The notes beneath the pieces are model-generated. The model did no database searches. It saw only the letters and a program-made list of their open reading frames with translations, and was not told the DNA's origin. A DNA stretch of 63,900 bases from Paenibacillus sp. MZ04-78.2 (GTDB lineage: Bacteria > Bacillota > Bacilli > Paenibacillales > NBRC-103111). Positions 45,298 to 55,466 of this stretch are shown piece after piece; positions within the stretch are counted from its first letter, which is position 1; every line of letters starts with the position of its first letter. Location of the stretch: contig NZ_JANAVJ010000029.1 in NCBI RefSeq assembly GCF_024213375.1, positions 1 through 63,900 of the forward strand. Reading direction: 5' to 3'. Position numbers and translations under genes: made by a program.

Positions 45298-46890
45298 TTA
45301 AGCCCGCACGCCGAGGTGCCGCAAAAACGCCCGGAACCGCTCCATTCCCTGCTCGCTGCGCTTGTACACGCCCGCGTCACGCAGCACGTCCGCGAACTTG
45401 CGCCCCGTCTCCGTCTGGAGCGCTTGCCTCGCGTTCTCCTCCGGCATAGCCGTACCGTAACGGCCGACAAGCTCCTCCAGCCATTCGGCGTGCTTGTGCA
45501 GCGGATGCGACGGATCGCGCGTCATCTTCCCGTCCAGCTTCTCCTCCCCGGTCAGCAGCCTGAACGCCAGCTCCAGCTCGTCCTTGAGACGACCCGGCAG
45601 CACGGCGAGCCCCATCACCTCGATCAAGCCGACGTTCTCTTTCTTAATGTGGTGAAGCTCCTTATGCGGGTGAAAAATACCATCGGGATGCTCTTCGCTG
45701 GTCCGGTTGTTGCGCAGCACCAGATCGAGCTCGTACTCCCCGTTCGCATTGTTGCGGGCGATGGGGGTGATCGTGTTATGCGGCATCTTGACGCCCGCCT
45801 GCTCCGTAAACGCGAAGATGTCCTGCGACGGGTCGCTGTAAGATTTCCACGCATCCAGAATCGCCGCGGCGAGCTTCAACAACGGATCGCGGTTAGGAGC
45901 GGAGAGGCGGATGACCGACATTGGCCATTTGACGATGCCGATCTTCAAGCCGGGATAATCCGGATGGCTGAAGCTCTCCTCGACGCCCGCCTTTTCCATC
46001 GGAAACTTATGCCGTCCACCTTGAAAATGATCGTGGTTCAGGATCGATCCGCCGACGATCGGCAGATCGGCATTCGAGCCGATAAAATAATGCGGGAAGC
46101 GCTCCACGAAATCAAGCAGGCGCTCGAACGTCTCCTTCGACGTCTTCATCGGCCGGTGCTCCCGGTCGAAAATGATGCTGTGCTCGTTGTAGTATACATA
46201 AGGCGAATATTGAAAGTACCACGCTTCCCCGGCCAGCTCCACCGGAATGACCCGCAGGTTCTGGCGCGCCGGATGATTGAGCTTGCCGGCATAGCCTACG
46301 TTTTCGATGCACAGCAGGCATTTGGGGTAATGGCTCTGCGGCGCGTTTCGGAGCATCGCGATTTCTTTCGGGTCTTTCTCGGGCTTCGACAGGTTTACGG
46401 TAATTTCGATATCCCCATATTCCGTCGGCGCAAGCCAATACATGTTTTTGCCGATCCGGTCCATGCGGATGTAGTTCGAATCGATGCACAGCTTGTAGAA
46501 AAAGTCCGTCGCCGCTTCGATGCCAGCGGACTTCGCGGTCGTCCAGAATCGGTGCACAAGCTCGGATGACCGAGGCATAAGCTGTCCCATCAAGCGGGCA
46601 TCCAGCAGATCGCGCACCGTCGTGTTGTTCTCTTCAAGCAGGCCCAATTCGGCCGCGTAATCGAGCAGCGGCTCCAGCAGCTCCATTGCGCTGTCCGCTA
46701 TCGGCTCGTTCAGCTCGCCCTCGTACGGCTCGCCGATACACAGCAGATCGAGCAGCCCGTTGCGGGCCGCATACACATCCAGCGGCTCCAGCAGTCCGCG
46801 CTTCAGGCCAAATTGCAGCAGTCGTTCGACCCGATAGGCCGCCTTCCGGTCGGGGGAGCCGAATTCGGTTTCCATCTGTCTTTGTTCCAT
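45298..46890 (-). CDS. galT: UDP-glucose--hexose-1-phosphate uridylyltransferase, Firmicute type
   Basis: 530 residues, the long type II GalT of Bacillota. It exchanges UMP between UDP-glucose and galactose 1-phosphate in the Leloir pathway. Recognisable are NHDHFQGGRHKFPMEKA (histidine-rich catalytic region; first HxH-type site), the MPHNTITPIARNNANGEYEL segment and the dimer-contact region FEHIRE-equivalent. GGAGTGGAG lies four bases before the ATG. Last gene of galK-galE-galT. Confidence 0.95.
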   Translation of the reverse strand: MEQRQMETEFGSPDRKAAYRVERLLQFGLKRGLLEPLDVYAARNGLLDLLCIGEPYEGELNEPIADSAMELLEPLLDYAAELGLLEENNTTVRDLLDARLMGQLMPRSSELVHRFWTTAKSAGIEAATDFFYKLCIDSNYIRMDRIGKNMYWLAPTEYGDIEITVNLSKPEKDPKEIAMLRNAPQSHYPKCLLCIENVGYAGKLNHPARQNLRVIPVELAGEAWYFQYSPYVYYNEHSIIFDREHRPMKTSKETFERLLDFVERFPHYFIGSNADLPIVGGSILNHDHFQGGRHKFPMEKAGVEESFSHPDYPGLKIGIVKWPMSVIRLSAPNRDPLLKLAAAILDAWKSYSDPSQDIFAFTEQAGVKMPHNTITPIARNNANGEYELDLVLRNNRTSEEHPDGIFHPHKELHHIKKENVGLIEVMGLAVLPGRLKDELELAFRLLTGEEKLDGKMTRDPSHPLHKHAEWLEELVGRYGTAMPEENARQALQTETGRKFADVLRDAGVYKRSEQGMERFRAFLRHLGVRA

Positions 46891-46947
46891 TGTTCTCCAC
46901 TCCTTCGGATCGGCCGGCCTTCGGTCCGAGCGCCTGCACCCGTGATT

Positions 46948-47934
46948 TTACTTGCCGTAGCCGTCCGTATTCGCTTGATGCCAAGCCCACGCGGAGGCGA
47001 TGATTTGCTGCAGGCTATCCCGCTTCGGCTTCCAGCCGAGCTCCGTTCTGCCGCGCTCCGAGGAGGCGACAAGCACCGCCGGGTCTCCGGCTCTGCGGGC
47101 TTCGACGACCGCCGGAATCGCATGTCCCGTCACTTCGCGCGCGATGTCGATCACTTCTTTGACGGAGAAGCCTTTGCCGTTGCCAAGATTATACACGCTG
47201 CTGTCCCCGCCTGCGCGAAGCTTTTCCACCGCGAGAATGTGGGCGTCCGCAAGGTCGCTCACATGGATGTAGTCACGGATGCATGTGCCGTCCGGCGTCG
47301 AATAATCGTCGCCGTAAATCGAGATATGCGGGCGTTTGCCGAGCGCCACTTGCAGAATGATCGGCACCAGATGGGTCTCCGGCGAATGGTCTTCGCCGAT
47401 CCGGCCGCTTTCGTGCGCGCCGGCCGCGTTGAAATAGCGCAGCGAAACGTATTTGATGCTGTGCGCGGTATCGAACCAGCGCATCATCTTCTCCATGGCG
47501 AGCTTCGTTTCGCCGTAAGCGTTCGTCGGCAGCGTCCGGTCCGACTCCAGAATCGGAATGTTCTCGGGCTCGCCGTACGTCGCCGCCGTGGACGAGAACA
47601 CGATTTTTTTGACGCCGTATTCGTTCATTTTCTCCAGCAGGCAGAGTGTCCCGTAGACGTTGTTATGATAATATTTGCCGGGCGCCTGCATGCTTTCGCC
47701 GACGAGCGAGTTTGCTGCGAAATGAATGACGGCGTCGATGTCGTTTTCACGGAATACCGTGTCTAAAAAGTCCGCATCGCGAATGTCCCCAACGTACAGC
47801 TTGCCGCCAAGCACCGCTTCCCGGTGTCCTTGCTGCAAATTGTCGACAACAACGACCTCTTCGCCTTTTTCCAGCAGCTCAGCTACCGTATGCGAGCCGA
47901 TGTAGCCCGCGCCTCCGGTTACCATAATGGCCAT
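46948..47934 (-). CDS. galE: UDP-glucose 4-epimerase
   Basis: 328-residue short-chain dehydrogenase-like epimerase interconverting UDP-galactose and UDP-glucose. NAD-binding GGAGYIGSH is at residues 7-15; catalytic Ser/Tyr/Lys are in FSSTAATYG and the YGETK motif. The ATG at 47932-47934 follows AGGAGAGG by seven bases; an earlier in-frame start (47958) lies within that leader. Middle gene of the galactose operon, 57 bases before galT. Confidence 0.96.
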   Translation of the reverse strand: MAIMVTGGAGYIGSHTVAELLEKGEEVVVVDNLQQGHREAVLGGKLYVGDIRDADFLDTVFRENDIDAVIHFAANSLVGESMQAPGKYYHNNVYGTLCLLEKMNEYGVKKIVFSSTAATYGEPENIPILESDRTLPTNAYGETKLAMEKMMRWFDTAHSIKYVSLRYFNAAGAHESGRIGEDHSPETHLVPIILQVALGKRPHISIYGDDYSTPDGTCIRDYIHVSDLADAHILAVEKLRAGGDSSVYNLGNGKGFSVKEVIDIAREVTGHAIPAVVEARRAGDPAVLVASSERGRTELGWKPKRDSLQQIIASAWAWHQANTDGYGK

Positions 47935-48000
47935 AGTTAAGCCTCTCCTTCCGTCCATCCGAATGTTTGATTCCGTCCGTTCATCGCCGGACGATCATGC

Positions 48001-49176
48001 CTAAAGCGGCAGCTCCTGCACGCCATTCCCAATGTCGCACACATAGAAGTCCGCGGTCAAGGCGGTTTTCTCCTTATACACGCGGCCCACGTCGCCGACA
48101 AACCGCTCCACGCTGTCTTGATGCACCAACGATACCGTGCAGCCGCCGAAGCCGGCGCCCGTCATCCGCGAGCCAAGCACGCCGGGAACGGCAAGCGCCG
48201 CTTCGACCATCGTGTCCAGCTCGACGCCGGTCACCTCGTACAAGTCGCGCAGCGAGTTATGCGAGCCGATCATCAGCCGGCCGAACGCCGCCAAGTCTCC
48301 CCGTTCGAGCACCTCGATGGACTGCAACACCCGGTCAATCTCCTCGACGACGTGCTGCGCCCGCTTGCGCACCGTTGCGTCCGGAATCAGATGCTGCGCG
48401 CTCCGGTATTGCTCCAGCGACAGCTGACCGAGCAGCGTCAGGCCGGGATATTCGGCAGCCAAATGCTTCACCGCCTGCTCGCACTGCGAACGGCGCTCGT
48501 TGTAGGCGGAGTCGACGAGCCCGCGCTTTTTGTTCGTATTGCCGATCACCAGCTTGTATTCGCCGCTGACGAACGGCACATGCTTGTATTCCAGCGTATC
48601 GCACATGAGCAAAATCGCATGCTCCTCCTTGCCCATCGCTACCGCAAACTGATCCATGATGCCGCACTGCACGCCGATGAACTCGTTCTCGGCCTTTTGC
48701 GACAGCAACGCGATCTCCACCTTGTCCGTCGGCTGCCCTTCCATCGCGAGCAAACCGTAGGCCGTCACCACTTCGATAGAAGCCGAGGAGGACAGGCCGG
48801 AGGCGTTCGGAATCGCCCCGCTGTACAAAATATCGTAACCGCCGACGGATAGCCCGCGCTTTTGCAGCTCGCGGATAATGCCCTTCGGATAATTGATCCA
48901 ATCGTCCTCGGCGCGAAATTCGACCTGCTGAATGGAAATATGCTTGCGCAGCGGAAAGTTGGTGGAAGCGAAGCCCGCCTGATCGTCCTCCCGCTTCCGG
49001 ATCAGCATCGTCGTGCCAAACGTCAGCGCGGCCGGAAAAACGTAGCCTCCGTTGTAATCCGTGTGCTCTCCGATCAGATTGACGCGCCCCGGCGCATGAA
49101 ACGCCCGAATCGGATTGGAGCGATCTCCTCCGTACAGCTCGACAAACTGCTCCTGCAATGCTTTGACTTCCGTCAT
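48001..49176 (-). CDS. galK: Galactokinase
   Basis: 391-residue GHMP kinase. The galactose signature APGRVNLIGEHTDYNGGYV (about residues 29-47), the ATP loop NASGLSSSASIEV and the C-terminal GSRMTGAGFGGCTVSLV are all intact. It phosphorylates galactose at C1. GAGGTG lies six bases before the ATG. First gene of galK-galE-galT, divergent from the AraC regulator, which is the likely controller. Confidence 0.96.
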   Translation of the reverse strand: MTEVKALQEQFVELYGGDRSNPIRAFHAPGRVNLIGEHTDYNGGYVFPAALTFGTTMLIRKREDDQAGFASTNFPLRKHISIQQVEFRAEDDWINYPKGIIRELQKRGLSVGGYDILYSGAIPNASGLSSSASIEVVTAYGLLAMEGQPTDKVEIALLSQKAENEFIGVQCGIMDQFAVAMGKEEHAILLMCDTLEYKHVPFVSGEYKLVIGNTNKKRGLVDSAYNERRSQCEQAVKHLAAEYPGLTLLGQLSLEQYRSAQHLIPDATVRKRAQHVVEEIDRVLQSIEVLERGDLAAFGRLMIGSHNSLRDLYEVTGVELDTMVEAALAVPGVLGSRMTGAGFGGCTVSLVHQDSVERFVGDVGRVYKEKTALTADFYVCDIGNGVQELPL

Positions 49177-49210
49177 GACGGTTCACCTCGTTATGGATTT
49201 AAGAAGACAC

Positions 49211-49226
49211 GTTCGATATAGCGAAC
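49211..49226. promoter_or_regulatory. Small palindrome upstream of galK
   Basis: GTTCG-ATATAG-CGAAC in the 226-base gap between galK and the AraC gene, 35 bases before the galK start. It could be an operator; arms are only five bases, so support is thin. Confidence 0.25.
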
Positions 49227-49402
49227 TTTCTGTAGTAAGCTTTGCCTCAAGTATAGACCGGACCATCGGTTTTCACTATGGAACGATGTCAGAACGGCAT
49301 GGAAAAATGTTAGATCATGAACGCACAAGACGCCCTCCTTCGTGCTATACTGAACGTATCCGGGGCAATGCCCCAATGCCCCAAAAGGAGGCGAATCGCG
49401 CC

Positions 49403-50290
49403 GTGTCCGGGCCCATCAAACGTCCCGATACCTACTTTGTCGTATCCAACCCGTACCCCGCGCCGGAAGACAGCCCTTTGACCGTCCTGTTCGCCGGCCA
49501 CAGCCAGACGAAGCCGGGGCATAAGCCCGGACCGAAGGTGGTCGATTATTATTTGCTGCATCATGTGCTATCCGGTAAAGGCACCTACGTCTGCCAGGGA
49601 CAGACCTACGAGCTCGGCGCCGGCGACAGCTTCCTGATCGAGCCGGGAAAGCTGGTCAATTACATGGCCGATGCGATTGATCCGTGGCACTACCGCTGGG
49701 TCGCCTTCGAAGGGCAGCTCGCCGGGCGCTTGCTGCTGGATACGGGCCTGAGCTCGCACCAGCCGGTCGTCCATACCGGACGAAAGCGCTCGATCGGCGC
49801 CCTGTTCCGCCAAGTGCAATTGGCGTTTCAGCACCGCGGCGCAGGCGCCAATCTGAAAGCAAACGGCTGCCTGCACCTGCTGTTCGCCGAGTTCGCGGAA
49901 GCGCTTCACCCCCTACGCGGGGACGAGCCGGAGCAGGCGACCGCCGCCGGGCAAACGGTGCAGCGGGCGCTGCAATATTTATCCAAGCAGTATGCGGAGC
50001 CGATCACGATCGAGCTGATGGCCGAGTCTCTCGGCTACAACCGCGCGTATCTTTCGACGCTGTTCAAGCGGCAGACCGGGCTGACGCCCGTGACGTTCCT
50101 GCTCCGGCTTCGGCTCGACAAAGCGCGCCATCTGCTGCGGGAGCGCCCGGAGCTGACCGTGGAGCAGATCGCGTCTTCGGTCGGCTTCCAGGACCCGCTG
50201 TACTTTTCGAAGCAGTTCAAGCGGCACTACCAGCTCTCGCCGACCGATTACCGCAGCTCGCTGCTGCATCCCCCAGGCTCCGGCGATTAA
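49403..50290 (+). CDS. AraC-family transcriptional regulator, probably of galactose genes
   Basis: 295 residues: N-terminal AraC-type sugar-binding cupin (GKGTYVCQGQTYELGAGDSF) and C-terminal double helix-turn-helix (ELMAESLGYNRAYLSTLFKR and IASSVGFQDPLYFSKQFKRH). GTG at 49403 was chosen because AGGAGG lies 11 bases before it; two ATGs 26 and 35 bases upstream remain possible but lie before that site. Divergent placement next to galK suggests it activates the galactose operon; similar regulators control alpha-galactosides in Bacillota. Confidence 0.87.
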   Translation: MSGPIKRPDTYFVVSNPYPAPEDSPLTVLFAGHSQTKPGHKPGPKVVDYYLLHHVLSGKGTYVCQGQTYELGAGDSFLIEPGKLVNYMADAIDPWHYRWVAFEGQLAGRLLLDTGLSSHQPVVHTGRKRSIGALFRQVQLAFQHRGAGANLKANGCLHLLFAEFAEALHPLRGDEPEQATAAGQTVQRALQYLSKQYAEPITIELMAESLGYNRAYLSTLFKRQTGLTPVTFLLRLRLDKARHLLRERPELTVEQIASSVGFQDPLYFSKQFKRHYQLSPTDYRSSLLHPPGSGD

Positions 50291-50336
50291 GCGTCGCGCA
50301 TGCGATTCGCTTCTGGCGGCGTTGACGTACGAGTCT

Positions 50337-52490
50337 CTATTCACCCCCTTTCGCGAGGGGCAGCATGAAGGCGATGCAGGCGCCTTGACCTACGTGGCTC
50401 TGCGCCCAGATCCGGCCCCCATGGTAGTCGACAATCTCTTTGGCGATAGCCAGCCCGAGGCCGCTGCCGCCGCCGGCCGTGTTGCGGGACTTGTCTTTTT
50501 TATAGAAACGGTCAAAAATATGCGGCAAGTCTTCCGGGTCGATGCCCGAGCCGTTATCCTGCACCCGCACGACAAGCGAATGCTCGTCCACAATAAAATG
50601 AAGCTGGATCAGCCCGCCGCGCGGCGTATGCTTGACCGCATTGTAAATCACGTTGGTCAGCACCTGATTGATGCGGTCGACGTCGATTTTGACCACGGCC
50701 TGCCGGTGGGCTTCGGGCCGCAGCGAGTAGGCGACCGTCTCAAACTTAAGCCCGGCGCCGGCTAGCTCCAGCTCATAGCGCTCGTCGAAATAGCGGATAA
50801 AATCGGCCGCGTTCACCGGCTGGATGTCGAAATCCATCTGTCTGGCCTCCAGCTTCGAGAGCTGGAACAAATCGGCGATGAGCCGGTTCAAGCCCGTAAT
50901 CCGGTTGTGGATGAGCTTTAAATACTTTTGCTGCTGGTCGGGCTGCGAGACGACGCCGTCGATGAGCGCTTCCACGTACCCTTGAATCAGCGTCATCGGC
51001 GTTCCCAGATCGTGCGAGATATTGCTGAGCAGGTGCCGCCTCGACGTTTCCATTCGCGCCAAGTCGTCGTTCATCCGCTCCAGACTGCGGTTGATGCGTT
51101 CCAGTTCGGCGGTCCGCTCGCTAATTTTGTGCTCCAGACCGGTGTTCATCTCGCGCATTTGCCGCGATAGCGTCTCCACTTCCACGTAAGCCTTGGCCGA
51201 TTTGGCGCTCAGAATGAATGAGGTCATGAACACGCAGACAAGCAAGCCATACGCCGATACCTCGCCAAGCTTGATCCACTGGTTATAGTACATAATGTCC
51301 AGTATCACCGTGGCGACGTAAGCGCCCGCGCCGATCGCGGCGAACAGAGCCCCGTCTCTTTTGTGAAGCAGGGCTCGTCCCAGGCCGAACAGCAGGCATC
51401 CGCTGGTGAGCAGCGTAATGAGCTGGAACACCGGCGTCGTATAGGTCACCCATGGAGGCGGAATCAAAAATGCCGCGGCCGAGAACGCTACGCCAAGCGC
51501 CAGAATCGTCCGGACGATGCCGGGGCGCACCTCCTGCGGGTACAGCGAGTGCATGAACATGATCATGACGGGTACGCCCATGTAAAAGCATACGTACTCA
51601 ATGCGCAGCTCCGTCAGCCAATGCACCTCGGGGATAAAATAATACATCACGCCTTCGCCCGTAAAAAAGGCCCGTATGCCGATCAAAAAGCAAAAAAGAC
51701 CGAAATACAGCGACCCTTTCTCTTTGCGCCTGAGGGCAGTCAAACCGATGTGGTACAGCCCCATCGACAGCAGACTTCCTATCACAAACGTCTCGATCGC
51801 AAGCTCTCTCCGGAGCTTGCTGTCGAGCGCGCTCCATGTGCCGAGCTCGACCGGCTTCCAGATGCCCCCGAGTCGGTGGTGGTAATTGGAAACCTGAATG
51901 ACGATATCCAGCGGCCCGCCTGCATGACGGAACCGGATCAAATTCGGGGTATACAGAGGCTTGGAAGTCAGGATGTCTTCTCCGACCGTGCCGCTGCTTG
52001 CGAGCGGCTCGCCGTTCACCCAGGCCTTGTAGGCCGTCCGGATGTATGGAAGCTTCAGCCCCAGGTCTGAGGCGGGGCCATTCAGCATCACTTTCAAGTG
52101 AAAGGTCGCATAACCCGATCCGCCCGGCTGCACGCCGTCCACATGGACACGATTCCATACCTCGGGGAGAGCGATCAGGGTCGCCCGCTCCCCCGCGGCA
52201 TGCTCCGGGGAGGCCAGCTCTTCCGGCGTCAGCAAGCGCATCCAGTACATCTTCCATTCGCCGTCCAGCCGGACCGTTCCATGAGATTCCAAGCCGTAGC
52301 GCCCCAGGTCCATGACCCCTTGAACGGCACGGGGCTCGGACTTCTCGGCTGAGGAAAGGCAATAGCCGATACCGGCGATACCGGCGGCCAATAAAACTAT
52401 GGAAATAAACACCCAAAACCATTTATAATAATAGAAATACTTTCTGGAAATGGATACCACTTTCTTCCTGTTGTTCAAATGGGCTTCCAT
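50337..52490 (-). CDS. 7TMR-DISM sensor histidine kinase
   Basis: About 717 residues: N-terminal membrane anchor, an outside 7TMR-DISM extracellular sugar-binding-like domain (about 60-190, jelly-roll type), seven membrane helices (about 215-420), coiled coil, HisKA with ISHDLGTPMTLIQGY, and ATPase with NAVKHT, DNGSGID, FDRFYKK and GSGLGLAIAKEI. The H-box has Gly where Arg is usual (HDLGTP), as seen in some Paenibacillus kinases. Start uncertain: ATG 52488-52490 abuts AGGAGA, TTG at 52478 is 12 bases after it, and ATG at 52577 has no site. Divergent from its response regulator. Confidence 0.88.
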   Translation of the reverse strand: MEAHLNNRKKVVSISRKYFYYYKWFWVFISIVLLAAGIAGIGYCLSSAEKSEPRAVQGVMDLGRYGLESHGTVRLDGEWKMYWMRLLTPEELASPEHAAGERATLIALPEVWNRVHVDGVQPGGSGYATFHLKVMLNGPASDLGLKLPYIRTAYKAWVNGEPLASSGTVGEDILTSKPLYTPNLIRFRHAGGPLDIVIQVSNYHHRLGGIWKPVELGTWSALDSKLRRELAIETFVIGSLLSMGLYHIGLTALRRKEKGSLYFGLFCFLIGIRAFFTGEGVMYYFIPEVHWLTELRIEYVCFYMGVPVMIMFMHSLYPQEVRPGIVRTILALGVAFSAAAFLIPPPWVTYTTPVFQLITLLTSGCLLFGLGRALLHKRDGALFAAIGAGAYVATVILDIMYYNQWIKLGEVSAYGLLVCVFMTSFILSAKSAKAYVEVETLSRQMREMNTGLEHKISERTAELERINRSLERMNDDLARMETSRRHLLSNISHDLGTPMTLIQGYVEALIDGVVSQPDQQQKYLKLIHNRITGLNRLIADLFQLSKLEARQMDFDIQPVNAADFIRYFDERYELELAGAGLKFETVAYSLRPEAHRQAVVKIDVDRINQVLTNVIYNAVKHTPRGGLIQLHFIVDEHSLVVRVQDNGSGIDPEDLPHIFDRFYKKDKSRNTAGGGSGLGLAIAKEIVDYHGGRIWAQSHVGQGACIAFMLPLAKGGE

Positions 52491-52670
52491 TCTCCTATCG
52501 TACCTTAAACTGCATTTTTTGGAAACCGGGATAAACGGCTCACTTTTGGAGGATTTCGGGACGTTTATTTCTTCCATATCAGAATCCGGTATCGAGTCCG
52601 GTGAGGTATGATTCTGATCGTTTCAAAGAAACATCATGTTTCGCCGCATCATCTTTTGGAGGAGAAATCG

Positions 52671-53363
52671 ATGCCTGGAGAAAAAATACTCATCGTCGAC
52701 GATGAAGCCGAGATTGTTGAGTTAATCAGTCTTTATTTGCGTAAGGAGGGGTATGACGTACTGCATTCCGGGAATGGAGCGGAAGCGCTTGCCATGGTGC
52801 GGGAGCACCATCCGGATCTGGTGATTCTCGACATTTTGCTGCCCGAAATGGACGGCATCGAAGTATGCCGGCAAATCCGGAAGTCCTACAATACGCCGAT
52901 TTTATTTCTAAGCTGCAAAAGCGAGGATATGGATATCATTCTGGGGTTCAGCATCGGAGGGGACGATTACATGACGAAGCCGTTCAGTCCCGGCCAGCTC
53001 GTCGCCCGGGTCAAAGCGCATCTGCGCCGCAGCCAGCTGCTCGAGCAACACAAGGAAGATTCCCAGTACCTGTCGTTTCCGGGACTGGAGATCGATCTGC
53101 TCAGCCGGACCGTGAAAGCAAGCGGCGGGCTTGTGCCGCTGTCTTCCAAGGAATTCGACCTGCTGCTGCATCTCGCCCGCTCGCCCGGCAAGGTACTCCC
53201 GCTCGAACAGCTGTATAAACTGACCTGGGGCGTGGACAGCAACGGCGACACGCGCACGCTGCTCGTTCACATCAGCAACCTGCGCAAGAAGATCGAAGCG
53301 AGCCCTACCGATCCGAAATACATCCATACCGTGCGGGGAATCGGCTACAAATTCAACGTGTAG
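52671..53363 (+). CDS. OmpR-family response regulator
   Basis: 230 residues: receiver (ILIVDDEAEIVELI; phospho-Asp in LVILDILLPEMDG; FLSCKSED in place of the usual switch T/S-A; KPFSPGQL) and winged helix with SSKEFDLLLHLARSPGKVL and HISNLRKKIE...HTVRGIGYKF. The switch position is cysteine-flanked serine (LSCK), unusual but seen in this subfamily. GGAGGAG lies seven bases before the ATG. Partner of the divergent 7TMR kinase. Confidence 0.93.
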   Translation: MPGEKILIVDDEAEIVELISLYLRKEGYDVLHSGNGAEALAMVREHHPDLVILDILLPEMDGIEVCRQIRKSYNTPILFLSCKSEDMDIILGFSIGGDDYMTKPFSPGQLVARVKAHLRRSQLLEQHKEDSQYLSFPGLEIDLLSRTVKASGGLVPLSSKEFDLLLHLARSPGKVLPLEQLYKLTWGVDSNGDTRTLLVHISNLRKKIEASPTDPKYIHTVRGIGYKFNV

Positions 53364-53371
53364 CATAAAGC

Positions 53372-54070
53372 TTACGGCTGATGCCCGATGGCGCTCGTCA
53401 GCTTGTCCAGCTCTTCCGGGGTCAGATCGCGCCACTGCCCTACCGGCAGCCCGGCCAGCTTGATGTTCATAATGCGCACCCGCTTCAACCGGCGAACCTC
53501 GTAGCCGAAGGCGGCGCTCATCCGTCGGATTTGACGGTTCAGTCCTTGCGTCAACACGATCCGAAACGTCCGGTCGTCGATGCGGCTCACTTTGCACGGT
53601 TTGGTGACGGTTCCGAGAATCCGCACGCCGCTCGCCATTCCCTGCAAAAACATCGGCGTGACCGGTTTGTTCACCGTTACGATGTATTCCTTATCGTGCT
53701 CGTGCTCGGAGCGTAATATTTTGTTGACGATATCGCCGTCGTTCGTAAGCAAAATCAATCCTTCGGAATCTTTATCCAGCCTTCCGATCGGGAAAATGCG
53801 CTCACGGTGACCCACAAAATCCACGATATTGCCGCGGACGTGCCGTTCCGTCGTGCTGGTGATGCCGACCGGCTTATGGAGCGCAATGTAGACGTGCTTT
53901 GTCTTATCGCTGACCGGTTTTCCGTCGATCCGCACGTCGTCCCCTTCGCTCACCCGGCTTCCGAGCTCGGCCAGCTGGCCGTTAATCGTGACGCGCTTTC
54001 CCTCGATCAGCTGATCCGCTTCGCGCCGGGAGCAAACCCCGGTTTCGCTAATGTATTTGTTGATTCTCAT
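53372..54070 (-). CDS. 23S rRNA pseudouridine synthase, RluF-like
   Basis: 232 residues: S4 RNA-binding domain ([20 protein letters not shown]) and RsuA/RluB-type catalytic domain with the active aspartate in [13 protein letters not shown]. The segment [20 protein letters not shown] places it in the RluF group (E. coli position U2604), but RluB/RsuA-like specificity cannot be excluded. The ATG at 54070 has GGAGTGAG just upstream. It converges with the response regulator gene. Confidence 0.9.
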   Translation of the reverse strand: MRINKYISETGVCSRREADQLIEGKRVTINGQLAELGSRVSEGDDVRIDGKPVSDKTKHVYIALHKPVGITSTTERHVRGNIVDFVGHRERIFPIGRLDKDSEGLILLTNDGDIVNKILRSEHEHDKEYIVTVNKPVTPMFLQGMASGVRILGTVTKPCKVSRIDDRTFRIVLTQGLNRQIRRMSAAFGYEVRRLKRVRIMNIKLAGLPVGQWRDLTPEELDKLTSAIGHQP

Positions 54071-54220
54071 CGTTCTCACTCCGCTTGTCCTGACTTTATC
54101 GCTTCATTATACCATGCGGGTTTTTCGTTGCAAAAAATGAGATTAACGGGGATGGAGCCGCCAAGCATTTACCCTATAGCGTGAATCCTCACATTCAGTA
54201 CGGCCCGTGGCCGCAGGGTT

Positions 54221-54676
54221 TTACCGCTCCGGCTGGCTTTGCGGCTTGGAATCCGCGGCTCGCGGCGAACCGGTAACCGCAGTGTGCGGCCCTGCGGAGC
54301 TTTTTTTGGTAAACAAAGTGAAAAAGCCGGTGTGCGTCACGATATGCATCGTTTTGCGGTCCTTTACAAAAACGCGCAGGGCTCCCGCCTGCTCCTCCTT
54401 GTCTTCCTTCCACCCCCACTTGCGAATCTCATTCGCGTAGAAGTCGGGAATACTTTCCTTTTCTTCGATCCCTTTCATGTTGTAGCGGACATAGACGACT
54501 CCCGGCTTGGAGAACGGAACGTCCGATTTGCGCGCCTCCGCCGGCACGGGAAACTGCTCGTTGATGCTGGAACCGACAAAGCTGTTGTTATCGGAAAACG
54601 CGCACCCGTACACCAGAGCCGATAAGGTCACCGCCACCATAAGAAATAAAATAAACCGCAGCGATTTGCCGCGCAT
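54221..54676 (-). CDS. Predicted lipoprotein, function unknown
   Basis: 151 residues: hydrophobic signal ending in lipobox LVYGC (Cys25), then a compact domain with VPFSKPGVVYVRYNMKGIEE and an adhesive-looking KDRKTMHIVTHTGFFTLF segment; the tail is polar and probably disordered. No family recognised. GGGGTG precedes the ATG by five bases. Confidence 0.8.
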   Translation of the reverse strand: MRGKSLRFILFLMVAVTLSALVYGCAFSDNNSFVGSSINEQFPVPAEARKSDVPFSKPGVVYVRYNMKGIEEKESIPDFYANEIRKWGWKEDKEEQAGALRVFVKDRKTMHIVTHTGFFTLFTKKSSAGPHTAVTGSPRAADSKPQSQPER

Positions 54677-54829
54677 ACCAACACCCCCCAGTCCTTCTAT
54701 ACTTATTCGAAGAAGAATGACGATCTAGTACCATATTTAGTTTCATCCTTATCCAAACGGTGTAATAAAAGAGTACACGGATGCGCCATGCCGTCCGGCA
54801 GAAAATAACGAATCGAGGAGTGTTGCTCT

Positions 54830-55297
54830 ATGACCCGCAAAAAAACGCTGCCGTCGATCACCAAGCCCTTTTCCCATGTGCACGCCACGCTCAAAACGAT
54901 GGGATTCACCGAACTGCCGTCCCGGGAAGGAAGCACGTACGAATTGACATTTCGCGATTCCGCTTCACTGCAGGAATATCCGTACCGTATCTATACGCAC
55001 ACGCAGGAGAACGGCCAGACCCGCGTTGACTTGAACGAGGCTGGCTTCGTTGCGCAGGACAATATACCCGTTTCGGCTGCCACCGCAGCCCAAGAGATGT
55101 TGGCGGAGCTTCAGCAATATATGGAATACGGCCCAGCCAAGACGAAGCCGACCGAATCGACGCCGATCGGCAAAGCGATGAACGGCAAGATGGCCAACAA
55201 CGAGAAGGAGGTCAGACAGCTTGGCAAAGTGATGGCAAGCCTCCCGACGAATTCGCAGGTGATGGAAAAGGGCATGATCCCGGACCCCATGCAATGA
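54830..55297 (+). CDS. Conserved-looking 155-residue protein, function unknown
   Basis: Small soluble alpha/beta protein: N-terminal domain with YELTFRDSASLQEYPYRIYT and a helical, Lys/Met-rich C-terminus. No signal peptide, no domain recognised. GAGGAG lies nine bases before the ATG, and codon use matches the core genes around it. Confidence 0.75.
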   Translation: MTRKKTLPSITKPFSHVHATLKTMGFTELPSREGSTYELTFRDSASLQEYPYRIYTHTQENGQTRVDLNEAGFVAQDNIPVSAATAAQEMLAELQQYMEYGPAKTKPTESTPIGKAMNGKMANNEKEVRQLGKVMASLPTNSQVMEKGMIPDPMQ

Positions 55298-55466
55298 GAT
55301 CGCTTGGAGGAACATATCGGATCGCTTGGAGCTTCCCTCTGGAGGCTCCTTTTTTGCGTGTCCACCTGCTGAAACAAGGCGTACGGCGCGAATAGGTTAT
55401 TAGATTGGTTCATTTACGCCGAAGCAGCGAACATTCCGTGGCAAACAAAAAGGGGGACCATCAGCC